Source: JBEEMU01 sp043778315 (GTDB taxonomy: Bacteria; Bacteroidota; Bacteroidia; Chitinophagales; Saprospiraceae). From it: 26,575 bases of DNA. The stretch is taken from assembly GCA_043778315.1 (NCBI GenBank), contig JAYWGJ010000228.1, positions 1-26,575 on the forward strand, given 5' to 3'. Of the stretch, positions 1 through 7,268 are shown piece by piece. Numbering within the stretch: the first letter of the stretch is position 1; each line of letters starts with the position of its first letter. A model generated the notes under the pieces. That model was not told the origin of the DNA and searched no databases. It saw only the letters and a list, made by a program, of their open reading frames with translations. The translations under genes and the position numbers were made by a program.

Positions 1-52
1 GTAAATAACCGTTTTGGGGTTTTCCAAACGGTTACAAGCCAGAAAATCTGCT
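1..52 (+). promoter_or_regulatory. 3' end of a cobalamin riboswitch, cut by the window edge
   Basis: The first bases, GTAA, match the end of the conserved core (ACUGUAA). They are followed by a strong hairpin (7-17 with 24-33, one bulged T) and then by GCCAGAAAATCTGC at 38-51, which matches the conserved 3' block GCCAGgAgACCTGC of cobalamin riboswitches. The 5' half lies outside the window, so the aptamer is incomplete here. The downstream genes (BtuB-like receptor, BtuG-like lipoprotein) are the usual targets of this riboswitch, which strengthens the call. Matching was by eye. Confidence 0.62.
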
Positions 53-65
53 TTAAAGTATGTTT

Positions 66-113
66 TAAATTAGACGATATTATCGGGAGCGATAAAAAAC
101 GTCGTTTAATTTA
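66..113 (+). promoter_or_regulatory. Leader hairpin downstream of the riboswitch
   Basis: Bases 66-77 pair with 102-113 over 12 positions (one G-T wobble). A second small hairpin (81-85 with 90-94, loop GGAG) is nested inside. It sits directly behind the aptamer end and before the receptor gene, the place of an expression platform. No clear T-run follows it, so it is not an obvious terminator. Its role is inferred only from position. Confidence 0.4.
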
Positions 114-206
114 TTACAGCTTATTTTATTGACATCATGCTTTCGCGGTTGAAGCAAGTCAGGTAAAACATATACTATATAGTGTATGTTAGTTGCGCCT
201 TTTTAC

Positions 207-235
207 GAGGCGTAGCCTCCTTTCTTTTTGTTTTG
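207..235 (+). terminator. Possible leader terminator before the receptor gene
   Basis: GAGGC-GTA-GCCTC (207-219) is followed by a T-rich run, CTTTCTTTTTGTTTT. The stem is only five pairs, so it is weak. If real, it would be the off-state terminator of the riboswitch and would place the receptor start downstream, at the GTG at 284. It also lies inside the longer reading of that gene, which starts at 182. Confidence 0.28.
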
Positions 236-283
236 TCGCTGTTTGTAAGTGTATTTTTTGTTACAATACAAAATTTGTCGACT

Positions 284-2215
284 GTGAAACTTTTGGTCTG
301 CTGCTCTTTTTCTCTACTTTCTGTTTGCGCTACTGCGCGAACAGTGCGCTTGTGCGATACTATTATTCCGCTCCGCGAAGTGCAGGTACTAGACAGCCGC
401 CCCTATAAATTTTTATTGATAAATAAGCAACAAAGCCTTGATACACTGGTACTTACGCGCTATACGAATGGCAGTTTAACCGCTTTACTCGAAAACGAAA
501 CGCCTATTTTTGTCAAATCTTATGGCTTAGGCGGACTCGCGACAACGTCGTTTCGGGGCGGAAGTGCTAATCATACGGCGGTTTTTTGGAACGGATTTAA
601 CATCAGCAGCCCTATGAACGGGCAAGTAGATATGTCGCTGCTGCCCGTCGCTTTTATGTCGGATATAAATATAAATTATGGAGGCAAAGCCGCTACACGC
701 GGAAGCGGGAGCGTTAGCGGAAGTATCGATATTGATAATTTTGTGCGGCTTCGCGATACCGCCGTGCGCGTAACGGCGGGTGTGAGCGCGGGTAGTTTTG
801 CGGCTTACGCCCAAAATCTCCAAATAGAAATTAAGCAAAAACGGTATTCTGCGGCTTTACGCCTAATAAATAGCAGCACAACTAACGATTTTGAGTATAA
901 TAATATACAAATATTAGGTAAACCGATACAAAAGCAGCAAAATGCGCAATTTAAACAGCACGGTGCGCTCGCAGAAGTGTATTATACTATAAAAAAGTAC
1001 CAAACAATCAATTTTAGGGCTTGGTACCAAGCAAATGATAGAAATATACCACCTACAATGCTACAAAACGAGAGCAAAAGTAAGCAAATAGACGAAAACT
1101 TGCGATTTTGTTCTCAATATGACTATAATTTTAATAAAGGCAGTTTATCAATTTCTGCTGCTTATTTTAATGAAAAACTAGTCTTTTCAGATGATTTGTA
1201 CGCTTACAAAACAGACAGCCGCGCACAAACTTTTATCGCGAAAGCGAGTTGGAATCAAGCAATAAATGCTTACAATAACCTTGATTTTCGGGCAGAAAAT
1301 ACGTTTATTAGGGCAAAATCAGAGAATTACGCCGATAGCTATGGCAATGAGGCGACTCAAAATCGCCTTGCAGCGAACGCAGGTTATCATTATACGAGTA
1401 AAAATAATAAATTAAATTTTTTAGCGACGCTACGCGACGAGTTAGTCAATAAAAATATCGCTCCTTTTACGGGGTCTGTTAATGCAGATTACCGTTTTTC
1501 TCCGTATTTTATTGCGAAAGCGAGTGTAAATAAGGTGTTTCGCTTGCCTACGCTTAATGATTTGTACTGGACTCCTGGCGGAAACCCTAATTTATTGCCC
1601 GAAAACGGCTATGGACAAGAAATTAGCCTACTTTGCCAGGTGAAAACCAAAAAAGAAGCTGTTTTTTTGACTTTTGAGCCTACTTTATTCAATAAAAATA
1701 TGGATAATTGGATAATTTGGCTGCCGAGCCAGTCGTTTTGGAGTCCGCAGAACATCATGAAAGTGTGGAGCAGAGGCATGGAAACGCGCACCGACTTCAC
1801 TTTTACTATCCGAAAAATGACCGTAAAATTGGGCGTAAACACAAGTTATGTTTTGGCAACGAACGAGCGCGCAAAAACCGATAACGACGAATCGGTGCAT
1901 AAACAACTCATTTATACGCCGATGTATAGCGGAAACGGAAGCTTTTCGGTGCAGTATCGCGACTTTTTTTTACGGTACAATCAAACTTATACAGGCTACC
2001 GCTATACCGCTACCGACAATTCCGAATTTCTAAAACCCTATACTTTATCCAATATTTATTTGGCTTACAAGCCAAAAATAAATAAATATAATGGTGAAAT
2101 ATATCTACAATCAAATAATATTTTTAATACGCCTTATCAAGTTTTGCTCAATAGAGCAATGCCGTTGCGGAGTGTGGAGGTAGGTTTTAAGGTTTCTTTT
2201 TTAACACGAATGTAA
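284..2215 (+). CDS. btuB: TonB-dependent outer-membrane receptor, BtuB-like (cobalamin uptake)
   Basis: Outer-membrane beta-barrel that would import cobamides using TonB energy. With the GTG start at 284 it has 643 residues and a normal signal peptide (KLLVCCSFSLLSVCATA), followed by a plug domain at about 60-150. The plug contains the Bacteroidota BtuB signature: ETPIFVKSYG, SFRGGSANHTAVFWNG, SSPMNGQVD and INYGGKAATRGSGSVSG. The rest is barrel, ending near an alternating strand SVEVGFKVSF. No carboxypeptidase-like N-terminal domain is present. The same frame stays open back to another GTG at 182, which adds a T-rich hydrophobic stretch that overlaps a leader hairpin. I prefer 284 because it gives a clean signal peptide; no in-frame ATG exists near the N-terminus. 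Substrate assignment rests on the riboswitch and the BtuG-like neighbour. It is the first gene of a four-gene operon. Confidence 0.85.
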   Translation: MKLLVCCSFSLLSVCATARTVRLCDTIIPLREVQVLDSRPYKFLLINKQQSLDTLVLTRYTNGSLTALLENETPIFVKSYGLGGLATTSFRGGSANHTAVFWNGFNISSPMNGQVDMSLLPVAFMSDININYGGKAATRGSGSVSGSIDIDNFVRLRDTAVRVTAGVSAGSFAAYAQNLQIEIKQKRYSAALRLINSSTTNDFEYNNIQILGKPIQKQQNAQFKQHGALAEVYYTIKKYQTINFRAWYQANDRNIPPTMLQNESKSKQIDENLRFCSQYDYNFNKGSLSISAAYFNEKLVFSDDLYAYKTDSRAQTFIAKASWNQAINAYNNLDFRAENTFIRAKSENYADSYGNEATQNRLAANAGYHYTSKNNKLNFLATLRDELVNKNIAPFTGSVNADYRFSPYFIAKASVNKVFRLPTLNDLYWTPGGNPNLLPENGYGQEISLLCQVKTKKEAVFLTFEPTLFNKNMDNWIIWLPSQSFWSPQNIMKVWSRGMETRTDFTFTIRKMTVKLGVNTSYVLATNERAKTDNDESVHKQLIYTPMYSGNGSFSVQYRDFFLRYNQTYTGYRYTATDNSEFLKPYTLSNIYLAYKPKINKYNGEIYLQSNNIFNTPYQVLLNRAMPLRSVEVGFKVSFLTRM

Positions 2216-2259
2216 AGACAATAACAATTTTTCATATTTTAAACTAAAAAATCAATACA

Positions 2260-3258
2260 ATGAAAATTCAAATTTTTACAATCTTGGGCATCGCAGCCCT
2301 TGTATTTACGCAAAAAAACACCGTTTTGGCACAAACAAACTCGAGTTTTGAGGATTTAAACCTCGCGCCTAACAGCTTTTGGGACGGCTCTGCTACGCCG
2401 AACGGTACGACTTTTACAAGCGGCAACGCTATTTTTCCGAATAACTATTCAGGGTTTGGCTACTGGGCTTCGGGCTGGGCATACAGTAACACAAAAGACA
2501 GCACAACGGCGGGTTTCGGTAGCTTATTTAATGCGGTGACGGCGAGCGGCTTCGACGGCTCATCGACTTACGCTATTGGTCAGCAAGGCTCGGTTATTAA
2601 CCTTAATCCGACCGCAATAGGCAAAGGCATAAACGGCTTTTATGTGACAAACACGACTTATGCCGCTTTGAGCATGCGCGACGGCGATAGTTTTGCTAAG
2701 AAATTTGGCGGAACGACGGGCAATGACCCCGATTTTTTCAAATTATTAATCCGAAAATGGCAAAACGGCGCAATTGCTGCCGATAGCGTAGAAGTATTTT
2801 TGGCTGATTTTCGCGCCGCTAATAATACACAAGACTATATTCTAAAAAATTGGCAATGGGTTGATTTAAGCCCTTTGGGTAACGTGGATAGCCTTAGTTT
2901 TGAGCTAAAATCAAGCGATGTAGGCAATTTTGGTATCAATACACCAACCTTTTTTTGTATTGATAATTTTATTACAACTGATGCTTTTGTGACAACGAAT
3001 AATCAGGATAGTACGGCTGATAATGTAGTCATATTTCCAAATCCGACATCAAATATTGCAACTATCCGTTTGCTTGACGCGAACGACGATACCGCTAAAA
3101 TCAACGTCACAGATATTATGGGTAAAACAATCGATACGATTTTTGTTGCCAACCAAAAAGAAATGTCAATCGATGTTTCTAATTACGCTAACGGCGTATA
3201 TTTCATTAATATAATAAAAAATGATACTGTTATTACTAAAAAGTTACTAAAACAATAA
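2260..3258 (+). CDS. DUF4465-type secreted protein with T9SS type A sorting domain
   Basis: A 332-residue exported protein. A signal peptide ends near residue 24 (VLA|QT). Residues about 27-240 resemble the DUF4465 family: an aromatic- and glycine-rich body beginning SFEDLNLAPNSFWDG, with SGFGYWASGWAYSN and a late FCIDNF. The end (about 255-332: VVIFPNPTSN, a ...DIMGKTI... strand, YANGVYFINI, final KKLLKQ) is a T9SS type A C-terminal domain, so the protein should cross the outer membrane and be surface-attached or released. DUF4465 proteins recur beside BtuB and BtuG in Bacteroidota cobamide loci, and a BtuH-like role in B12 capture is plausible but is my inference. It starts 44 bases after the receptor stop and ends 4 bases before the next gene. 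Confidence 0.82.
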   Translation: MKIQIFTILGIAALVFTQKNTVLAQTNSSFEDLNLAPNSFWDGSATPNGTTFTSGNAIFPNNYSGFGYWASGWAYSNTKDSTTAGFGSLFNAVTASGFDGSSTYAIGQQGSVINLNPTAIGKGINGFYVTNTTYAALSMRDGDSFAKKFGGTTGNDPDFFKLLIRKWQNGAIAADSVEVFLADFRAANNTQDYILKNWQWVDLSPLGNVDSLSFELKSSDVGNFGINTPTFFCIDNFITTDAFVTTNNQDSTADNVVIFPNPTSNIATIRLLDANDDTAKINVTDIMGKTIDTIFVANQKEMSIDVSNYANGVYFINIIKNDTVITKKLLKQ

Positions 3259-3262
3259 TTTT

Positions 3263-4315
3263 ATGTTTAAATTTGCTACGAGTAAAGCGGTTTTATTGCT
3301 GATATTTTCTGCTGTTTTGTCAATCGCTGCGTGTAAGAAAGACGCACCTTATGAGGTTGTAAAACCAAGTGTCAATATTCAAAATGCGAATGGCGTTTAC
3401 ATTACAAACGAAGGTAATTTTCAGTTTGGCAATGCAAAAATTTCGTATTACGACGCTGCTGCCGCACAAGTGAACGAAGATATTTATCAGCCTGCCAATA
3501 ATATTGGCTTAGGCGATGTGTGTCAATCGATGACTTTTTTTAATAACAAAGCGTATATTGTGGTTAATAACTCGGGTAAAATTGTGGTTGTCAATCCTAC
3601 TAATTTTACGGCAACGGCGACGATTAACGGCTTCGTCTCGCCGCGTTATTTGTTGCCGATTAGCAATAATAAGGCTTATATTTCTGACTTGTACGCCAAT
3701 AAAATCAGCGTTGTTAATTTGAGTAATAATACGATTTCGGGTACTATTCCCTGTACGGGCTGGACAGAAGAAATGTCGTTAATTTATGGAAAAGCATATA
3801 TTACCAATCAAAAAAAGGATAAATTATATGTTATAAATACTGCAAATGATATTTTGGAAGATAGCATTACTGTCAATTACGGTGCAAACTCCATAAAGCA
3901 GGATAAAAACGGTAAATTATGGGTACTTTCGGCTGGAAATACTGCAAATAATCTGAAAGGAGCTTTAAATTGTATCAATCCTTCCAATAATCAGGTAGAA
4001 AAAACGTTTTTATTTGCGAATAATGACGCGCCGAGCCGTTTGTGTATCAATAGTACGAACGATACTTTGTATTATTTGAACAACGGCGTGTTTCGTTTGC
4101 CTATTACCGCTACGGCTTTGCCCGCTACGGCTTTTGTGCCGCAAGGCAACCGTAATTTTTACGGAATTGGGGTACAACCGAACAGCAATAATATATATGT
4201 AGCCGATGCGATAGACTACGTTCAGCGCGGAAAAATTTATGTTTATAACCCCGATGGAACGCCAAAAACAAATTTTTTGGCGGGTATTATACCTAATAAT
4301 TTTTATTTTAAATAA
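3263..4315 (+). CDS. btuG: BtuG-like surface lipoprotein, YncE/DUF5074-type beta-propeller
   Basis: A 350-residue lipoprotein: the signal peptide ends in a lipobox LSIAAC with the acylated Cys at 24, followed by KKD. The mature part is a seven-bladed-propeller-like series of repeats (GVYITNEGNF, KAYIVVNNSGKIVVVNP, KAYISDLYANKISVVNLSNN, KAYITNQKKDKLYVINTAND, and near the end NNIYVADAIDYVQRGKIYVYNPDG). This layout matches the DUF5074/YncE family to which Bacteroides BtuG belongs. BtuG binds B12 on the surface and forms a lid on BtuB. Gene order after the receptor and the upstream riboswitch support the same role here. The ATG is 4 bases after the preceding stop, so translation is probably coupled. 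The gene symbol is assigned by family and context, not by a database search. Confidence 0.8.
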   Translation: MFKFATSKAVLLLIFSAVLSIAACKKDAPYEVVKPSVNIQNANGVYITNEGNFQFGNAKISYYDAAAAQVNEDIYQPANNIGLGDVCQSMTFFNNKAYIVVNNSGKIVVVNPTNFTATATINGFVSPRYLLPISNNKAYISDLYANKISVVNLSNNTISGTIPCTGWTEEMSLIYGKAYITNQKKDKLYVINTANDILEDSITVNYGANSIKQDKNGKLWVLSAGNTANNLKGALNCINPSNNQVEKTFLFANNDAPSRLCINSTNDTLYYLNNGVFRLPITATALPATAFVPQGNRNFYGIGVQPNSNNIYVADAIDYVQRGKIYVYNPDGTPKTNFLAGIIPNNFYFK

Positions 4316-4323
4316 ATGATATT

Positions 4324-4686
4324 GTGACAAAAAAAGATATTACCAATTCGACAGATATTGAGTTTCTGGTGCGTAGTTTTTACGAGCGCGCAGTAGCAGA
4401 CCCGAAGTTGAGCGCGCATTTTGCGCACGTCGATTTTGAAGCGCATTTTCCACGTATGATAGCGTTTTGGGATTTTTTGTTGTTGGATAAAATGGGCTTT
4501 CAGGGCAACGTTTTCGATGCGCACCGAAATTTAAACGTCGATAAAACGGATTTTGATTGCTGGCTTTCGCATTTTCATGCTACCGTCGATGCGTATTTTG
4601 AAGGCGAAAAAGCGACGCTCGCCAAGCAAAAAGCGGACAGTATTGCCGTTATTTTTTACAGCAAATTGCAACAATTGAAATTATAG
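4324..4686 (+). CDS. Group III truncated haemoglobin
   Basis: A 120-residue protein of the 2/2 globin fold, the usual length for group III. Visible family features: DIEFLVRSFYERAVADPKLSAHF (helices A/B), the FWDFLL segment, then GNVFDAHRNL, whose His is the expected haem-ligating residue, and FDCWLSHFHATVD. It is soluble, with no signal peptide, so it should be cytoplasmic, binding O2 or NO through haem. The only start options in frame are GTG at 4324 or a non-standard ATT three bases earlier; an ATG at 4317 leads into a stop after three codons. It lies 8 bases behind the BtuG-like gene and appears to be the last gene of the B12 operon, an unusual partner whose function there is unknown. Confidence 0.85.
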   Translation: MTKKDITNSTDIEFLVRSFYERAVADPKLSAHFAHVDFEAHFPRMIAFWDFLLLDKMGFQGNVFDAHRNLNVDKTDFDCWLSHFHATVDAYFEGEKATLAKQKADSIAVIFYSKLQQLKL

Positions 4687-4699
4687 AACTATAGAGCTG

Positions 4700-4838
4700 A
4701 AATAAAATAAACGACATTCTCTATCCACACTCAAAAAATAGCTTAAACCTACGCACAGCCTCCCCGCCCCTCCATTTGGAGGGTAGCAGGCTACGTTTTA
4801 ACTATTTTTCTTCGTTCCCGATAATGTCGCTTTATTTT
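4700..4838. repeat. Imperfect palindromic (foldback) element of about 139 bases
   Basis: The two ends pair: AAAATAAACGACATT near 4703-4717 against AATGTCGCTTTATTTT at 4823-4838, with one extra base. Inside are further nested pairs: AAAAATAG (4734-4741) with CTATTTTT (4802-4809), AGCC (4757-4760) with GGCT (4789-4792), and a tip CCCTCC-ATTT-GGAGGG (4768-4783). The whole could fold into one long hairpin. It may end the operon transcript or be a small mobile, MITE-like repeat; copy number cannot be judged from this window. Confidence 0.5.
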
Positions 4839-4935
4839 AAAACATAGAGTTATTTGTTAATTTATTGTTTTTTATTAGTTGTAACAAAAAAAGTGTTGCA
4901 ATTTTGTGTGAGATTCGAGTTTATATACAATAAAA

Positions 4936-4969
4936 TAAGTTTGTTTTACGTTCAATATTTGTACTTTTC
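4936..4969 (+). promoter_or_regulatory. Promoter candidates for the LolA-like gene
   Basis: TAAGTTTG at 4936-4943 fits the Bacteroidota -7 element TAnnTTTG, but no good -33 box lies 20 bases upstream. Alternatively, TTTG at 4940-4943 could be the -33 box for TACTTTTC at 4962-4969 (18-base spacer, one mismatch). Either gives a short leader before the ATG at 4994. Confidence 0.35.
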
Positions 4970-4993
4970 GTTGTTCATAACATAAAAAATAAG

Positions 4994-5674
4994 ATGAAAA
5001 AAATAATCTTAATTGCTTGTACCTTAATGACTTGCGTTGCGGCAAACGCGCAAGTTAGCAAACTGATACGCCCGAAAGCGGAGCAGTCTGACCCCGCAGC
5101 GCGTGCCGTATTAGACAAAGTAAAAAAACAGTACGACGCGCTGAAAGGCTACTCGGCTGATTTTGTGATAGAAACCGAACTCGGTGACGAAAAAGGCAAG
5201 GATAAAAAAGGCAAATTGTACATCAAAGGCGATAAATATCGCGTAGAAATGGCAGACGCGGATTTTATGTCCGACGGCGTGAGTAAATGGTCGTACCTCA
5301 AAAAAAATAAGGAAGTACAGCTATCAAATGCGTCCGAAACAGACGACGAAGGTATGACTTCACCCGCCGATTTGCTCAAAATATACCAAAAACCGAACTT
5401 TATTTACGCGCTTATGGGCGAAAATATGGAGGGCGGCAAAACGGTTCAAAAGATTGAATTTAAGCCGATTCGGGGCTTCGACGACTACTCGAAAGTCCGT
5501 GTCACGATTGATAAAAACTCCGCGCAAATGCTCAACCTCAAAGTTTTTGAGAAAAGCGGTGCGCGTTACACCCTCAAAATCAGCAACTTAGTGGCTAATA
5601 ATGCACTGGCTGATACGCTATTTGTTTGGGATAAAACCAAAAATGCGGACGTAAAAGTCATCAATTTGAAATAG
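4994..5674 (+). CDS. LolA-like outer-membrane lipoprotein carrier protein
   Basis: A 226-residue periplasmic protein with a clean signal peptide (MKKIILIACTLMTCVAANA|Q). The mature part matches the LolA/LolB fold: an early helix (ARAVLDKVKKQYDALKGYSADFV), strands with GKLYIKGDKYRVEM, a central DGVSKWSYLKKNKEVQLSN, the loop around TSPADLLKIYQ, and late strands with TIDKNSAQMLNLKVFEKSGARYT. LolA carries lipoproteins from the inner to the outer membrane. It appears monocistronic, with its own promoter region upstream and a new promoter before the next gene. Assignment is by overall pattern; Bacteroidota often have several LolA-like proteins, so it may not be the main carrier. Confidence 0.82.
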   Translation: MKKIILIACTLMTCVAANAQVSKLIRPKAEQSDPAARAVLDKVKKQYDALKGYSADFVIETELGDEKGKDKKGKLYIKGDKYRVEMADADFMSDGVSKWSYLKKNKEVQLSNASETDDEGMTSPADLLKIYQKPNFIYALMGENMEGGKTVQKIEFKPIRGFDDYSKVRVTIDKNSAQMLNLKVFEKSGARYTLKISNLVANNALADTLFVWDKTKNADVKVINLK

Positions 5675-5810
5675 TAATTTCATGCTATAATATAGTGTAT
5701 CACACAAGCAACGCTGTGCCGCTCGTTTTGAGTTGCGCGCCGTTTTTATTTGGAATATTTATATTATGAAAAATGAATATAAACCACGCACATAGTTAAT
5801 TAGCATAAAA

Positions 5811-5842
5811 TTTGCATTAATCAAAACCAATATTTACCTTTG
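5811..5842 (+). promoter_or_regulatory. Bacteroidota-type promoter of the acyl-CoA dehydrogenase gene
   Basis: TTTG at 5811-5814, a spacer of exactly 20 bases, and TACCTTTG at 5835-5842 match the Bacteroidota sigma-A consensus TTTG-N19-21-TAnnTTTG with no mismatch. It lies 57 bases before the ATG at 5899. Confidence 0.75.
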
Positions 5843-5898
5843 TTGTTATTAACTTTGATAAATAAACGCCAATAATTCTAACAATTAAATACTAAAAA

Positions 5899-7047
5899 AT
5901 GATCACTGATACGATGACCGAAAATATAGAGATGATAGCGGAAGCGGCGCGCAGTTTTGCCGAAACGCATATCAGACCTTCAATGATGGAATGGGACGAG
6001 GCGCAGCACTTCCCGACCGACCTTTTTCCGCAGCTTGGCGCAATGGGTTTCGCGGGTGTACTCGTGCCTGAACAGTACGGCGGCTCTGGACTCGGCTACC
6101 AAGAATATATCACGGTAATCGAGGAAATTGCGAAGGTGTGCAGCTCTATCGGCTTGTCGGTGGCGGCGCATAATTCGCTTTGCACAGGGCATATTTTGGC
6201 TTTTGGCAACGAGGAGCAAAAACAAAAATACTTACCAAAACTCGCGTCTGGCGAATGGATAGGCGCGTGGGGTTTGACGGAGGCGAATACGGGTTCGGAC
6301 GCAGGGCGTATGCAATGCGTTGCAGTGCGCGACGGCGATTATTATGTAATAAATGGTACAAAAAACTGGATTACGCACGGCAAATCAGGTCATGTAGCGG
6401 TTTTGATAGCGCGCACGGGCGAGTTGCTCGATAGTCGCGGAATGTCGGCGTTCATTATAGAGCGCGGAACGCCTGGTTTTAGCGCGGGCAAAAAAGAAAA
6501 TAAATTGGGTATGCGCGCAAGCGAAACCGCTGAGTTAATTTTTGATAATTGTAGAATACACCACTCGCAACTACTCGGAAAAGAGGGCGAAGGCTTTGTG
6601 CAATCTATGAAAATACTCGACGGTGGACGCATTAGTATAGCAGCACTTTCGCTCGGCATAGCAAAAGGAGCTTACGAAGCGGCAGTAAAATACGCGAAAG
6701 AACGCGAGCAATTTGGACAACCAATAGCTAATTTTCAAGCAATTTCGTTCAAACTCGCAGACATGGCAACCAAAATACAAGCTGCCGAATTGCTTACGCG
6801 CAAAGCCGCTTACCTCAAAATGAAAGGCGAATATGTAACGCGCACGGCTGCCGAAGCGAAATATTATGCGTCGGAGGTGTGTGTACAAGTAGCGACGGAC
6901 GCGGTGCAGGTTTTTGGTGGCTACGGCTACACCAAAGATTTCCCGGTAGAAAAATTTTACCGCGACTCCAAACTCTGTACTATCGGCGAAGGTACGTCGG
7001 AGATACAAAAACTCGTCATTTCACGCGAATTATTAAACGGTAAATAA
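5899..7047 (+). CDS. Acyl-CoA dehydrogenase
   Basis: A 382-residue FAD enzyme that makes the first double bond in acyl-CoA beta-oxidation or branched-chain amino-acid breakdown. Family landmarks in order: the helical N-terminal domain (SFAETHIRPSMMEWDE), the FAD/substrate region GAWGLTEANTGSDAG and NGTKNWITHGKSGHVAV, GKKENKLGMRASETAELIFDN, the helical C-terminal domain with REQFGQPIANFQA, and the C-terminal FGGYGYTKDFP...IGEGTSEIQ motif with Glu364 as the likely catalytic base. Length is typical. Chain-length preference cannot be read from the sequence; a short-chain or isovaleryl-type substrate is possible given the carboxylase of methylcrotonyl-CoA type at 14876-16498. A second ATG five codons in is an alternative start. 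Confidence 0.93.
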   Translation: MITDTMTENIEMIAEAARSFAETHIRPSMMEWDEAQHFPTDLFPQLGAMGFAGVLVPEQYGGSGLGYQEYITVIEEIAKVCSSIGLSVAAHNSLCTGHILAFGNEEQKQKYLPKLASGEWIGAWGLTEANTGSDAGRMQCVAVRDGDYYVINGTKNWITHGKSGHVAVLIARTGELLDSRGMSAFIIERGTPGFSAGKKENKLGMRASETAELIFDNCRIHHSQLLGKEGEGFVQSMKILDGGRISIAALSLGIAKGAYEAAVKYAKEREQFGQPIANFQAISFKLADMATKIQAAELLTRKAAYLKMKGEYVTRTAAEAKYYASEVCVQVATDAVQVFGGYGYTKDFPVEKFYRDSKLCTIGEGTSEIQKLVISRELLNGK

Positions 7048-7084
7048 ATCGTAATTAAGTGATATTGTGACATTCTAAAATAAG

Positions 7085-7121
7085 AAAAAAGGTTTATCGA
7101 TGCGTTCGGTAAGCCTTTTTT
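7085..7121 (+). terminator. Rho-independent terminator after the acyl-CoA dehydrogenase gene
   Basis: AAAAAAGGTTTA pairs with TAAGCCTTTTTT around a loop of about 13 bases and ends in six Ts. It lies 38 bases after the stop codon at 7047. The A-run on the left arm means it could also work on the other strand. Confidence 0.65.
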
Positions 7122-7206
7122 AGTTGTATTACAATCAAAATTTGCAATCAAAAACGCATACTAAATTTAAAAACAATACTTACGCTTATAATCCACACAA
7201 AAACAG

Positions 7207-7214
7207 TACCTTTG
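7207..7214 (+). promoter_or_regulatory. -7 promoter element of the DEAD-box helicase gene
   Basis: TACCTTTG is a full match to TAnnTTTG and lies 55 bases before the start codon. No clear TTTG was found at the expected -33 distance, so only the -7 box is supported. Confidence 0.5.
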
Positions 7215-7268
7215 TGCTAGGTTTTTGCATTAAGCGAAAGCTATAAATTCACTTTCAATACCATTATT

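Larger units (their letters stand above)
4687..4993. other. Gene-free stretch after the B12 operon
   Basis: 307 bases with no convincing coding frame. The left half is filled by the imperfect palindrome at 4700-4838; the right half is AT-rich and holds promoter candidates for the LolA-like gene. No tRNA or classical terminator with a T-run was recognised. Confidence 0.6.

Noticed and set aside
182..283. N-terminal extension of the btuB-like gene to the GTG at 182
   Set aside because: It adds a T-rich hydrophobic stretch in front of a complete signal peptide and overlaps a leader hairpin. Kept as an alternative only.
5675..5760. GCAAC/GTTGC hairpin followed by TTTTTA as a LolA terminator
   Set aside because: The five-pair stem with a large loop is too weak to call; the stretch is otherwise featureless apart from the promoter at 5811-5842.
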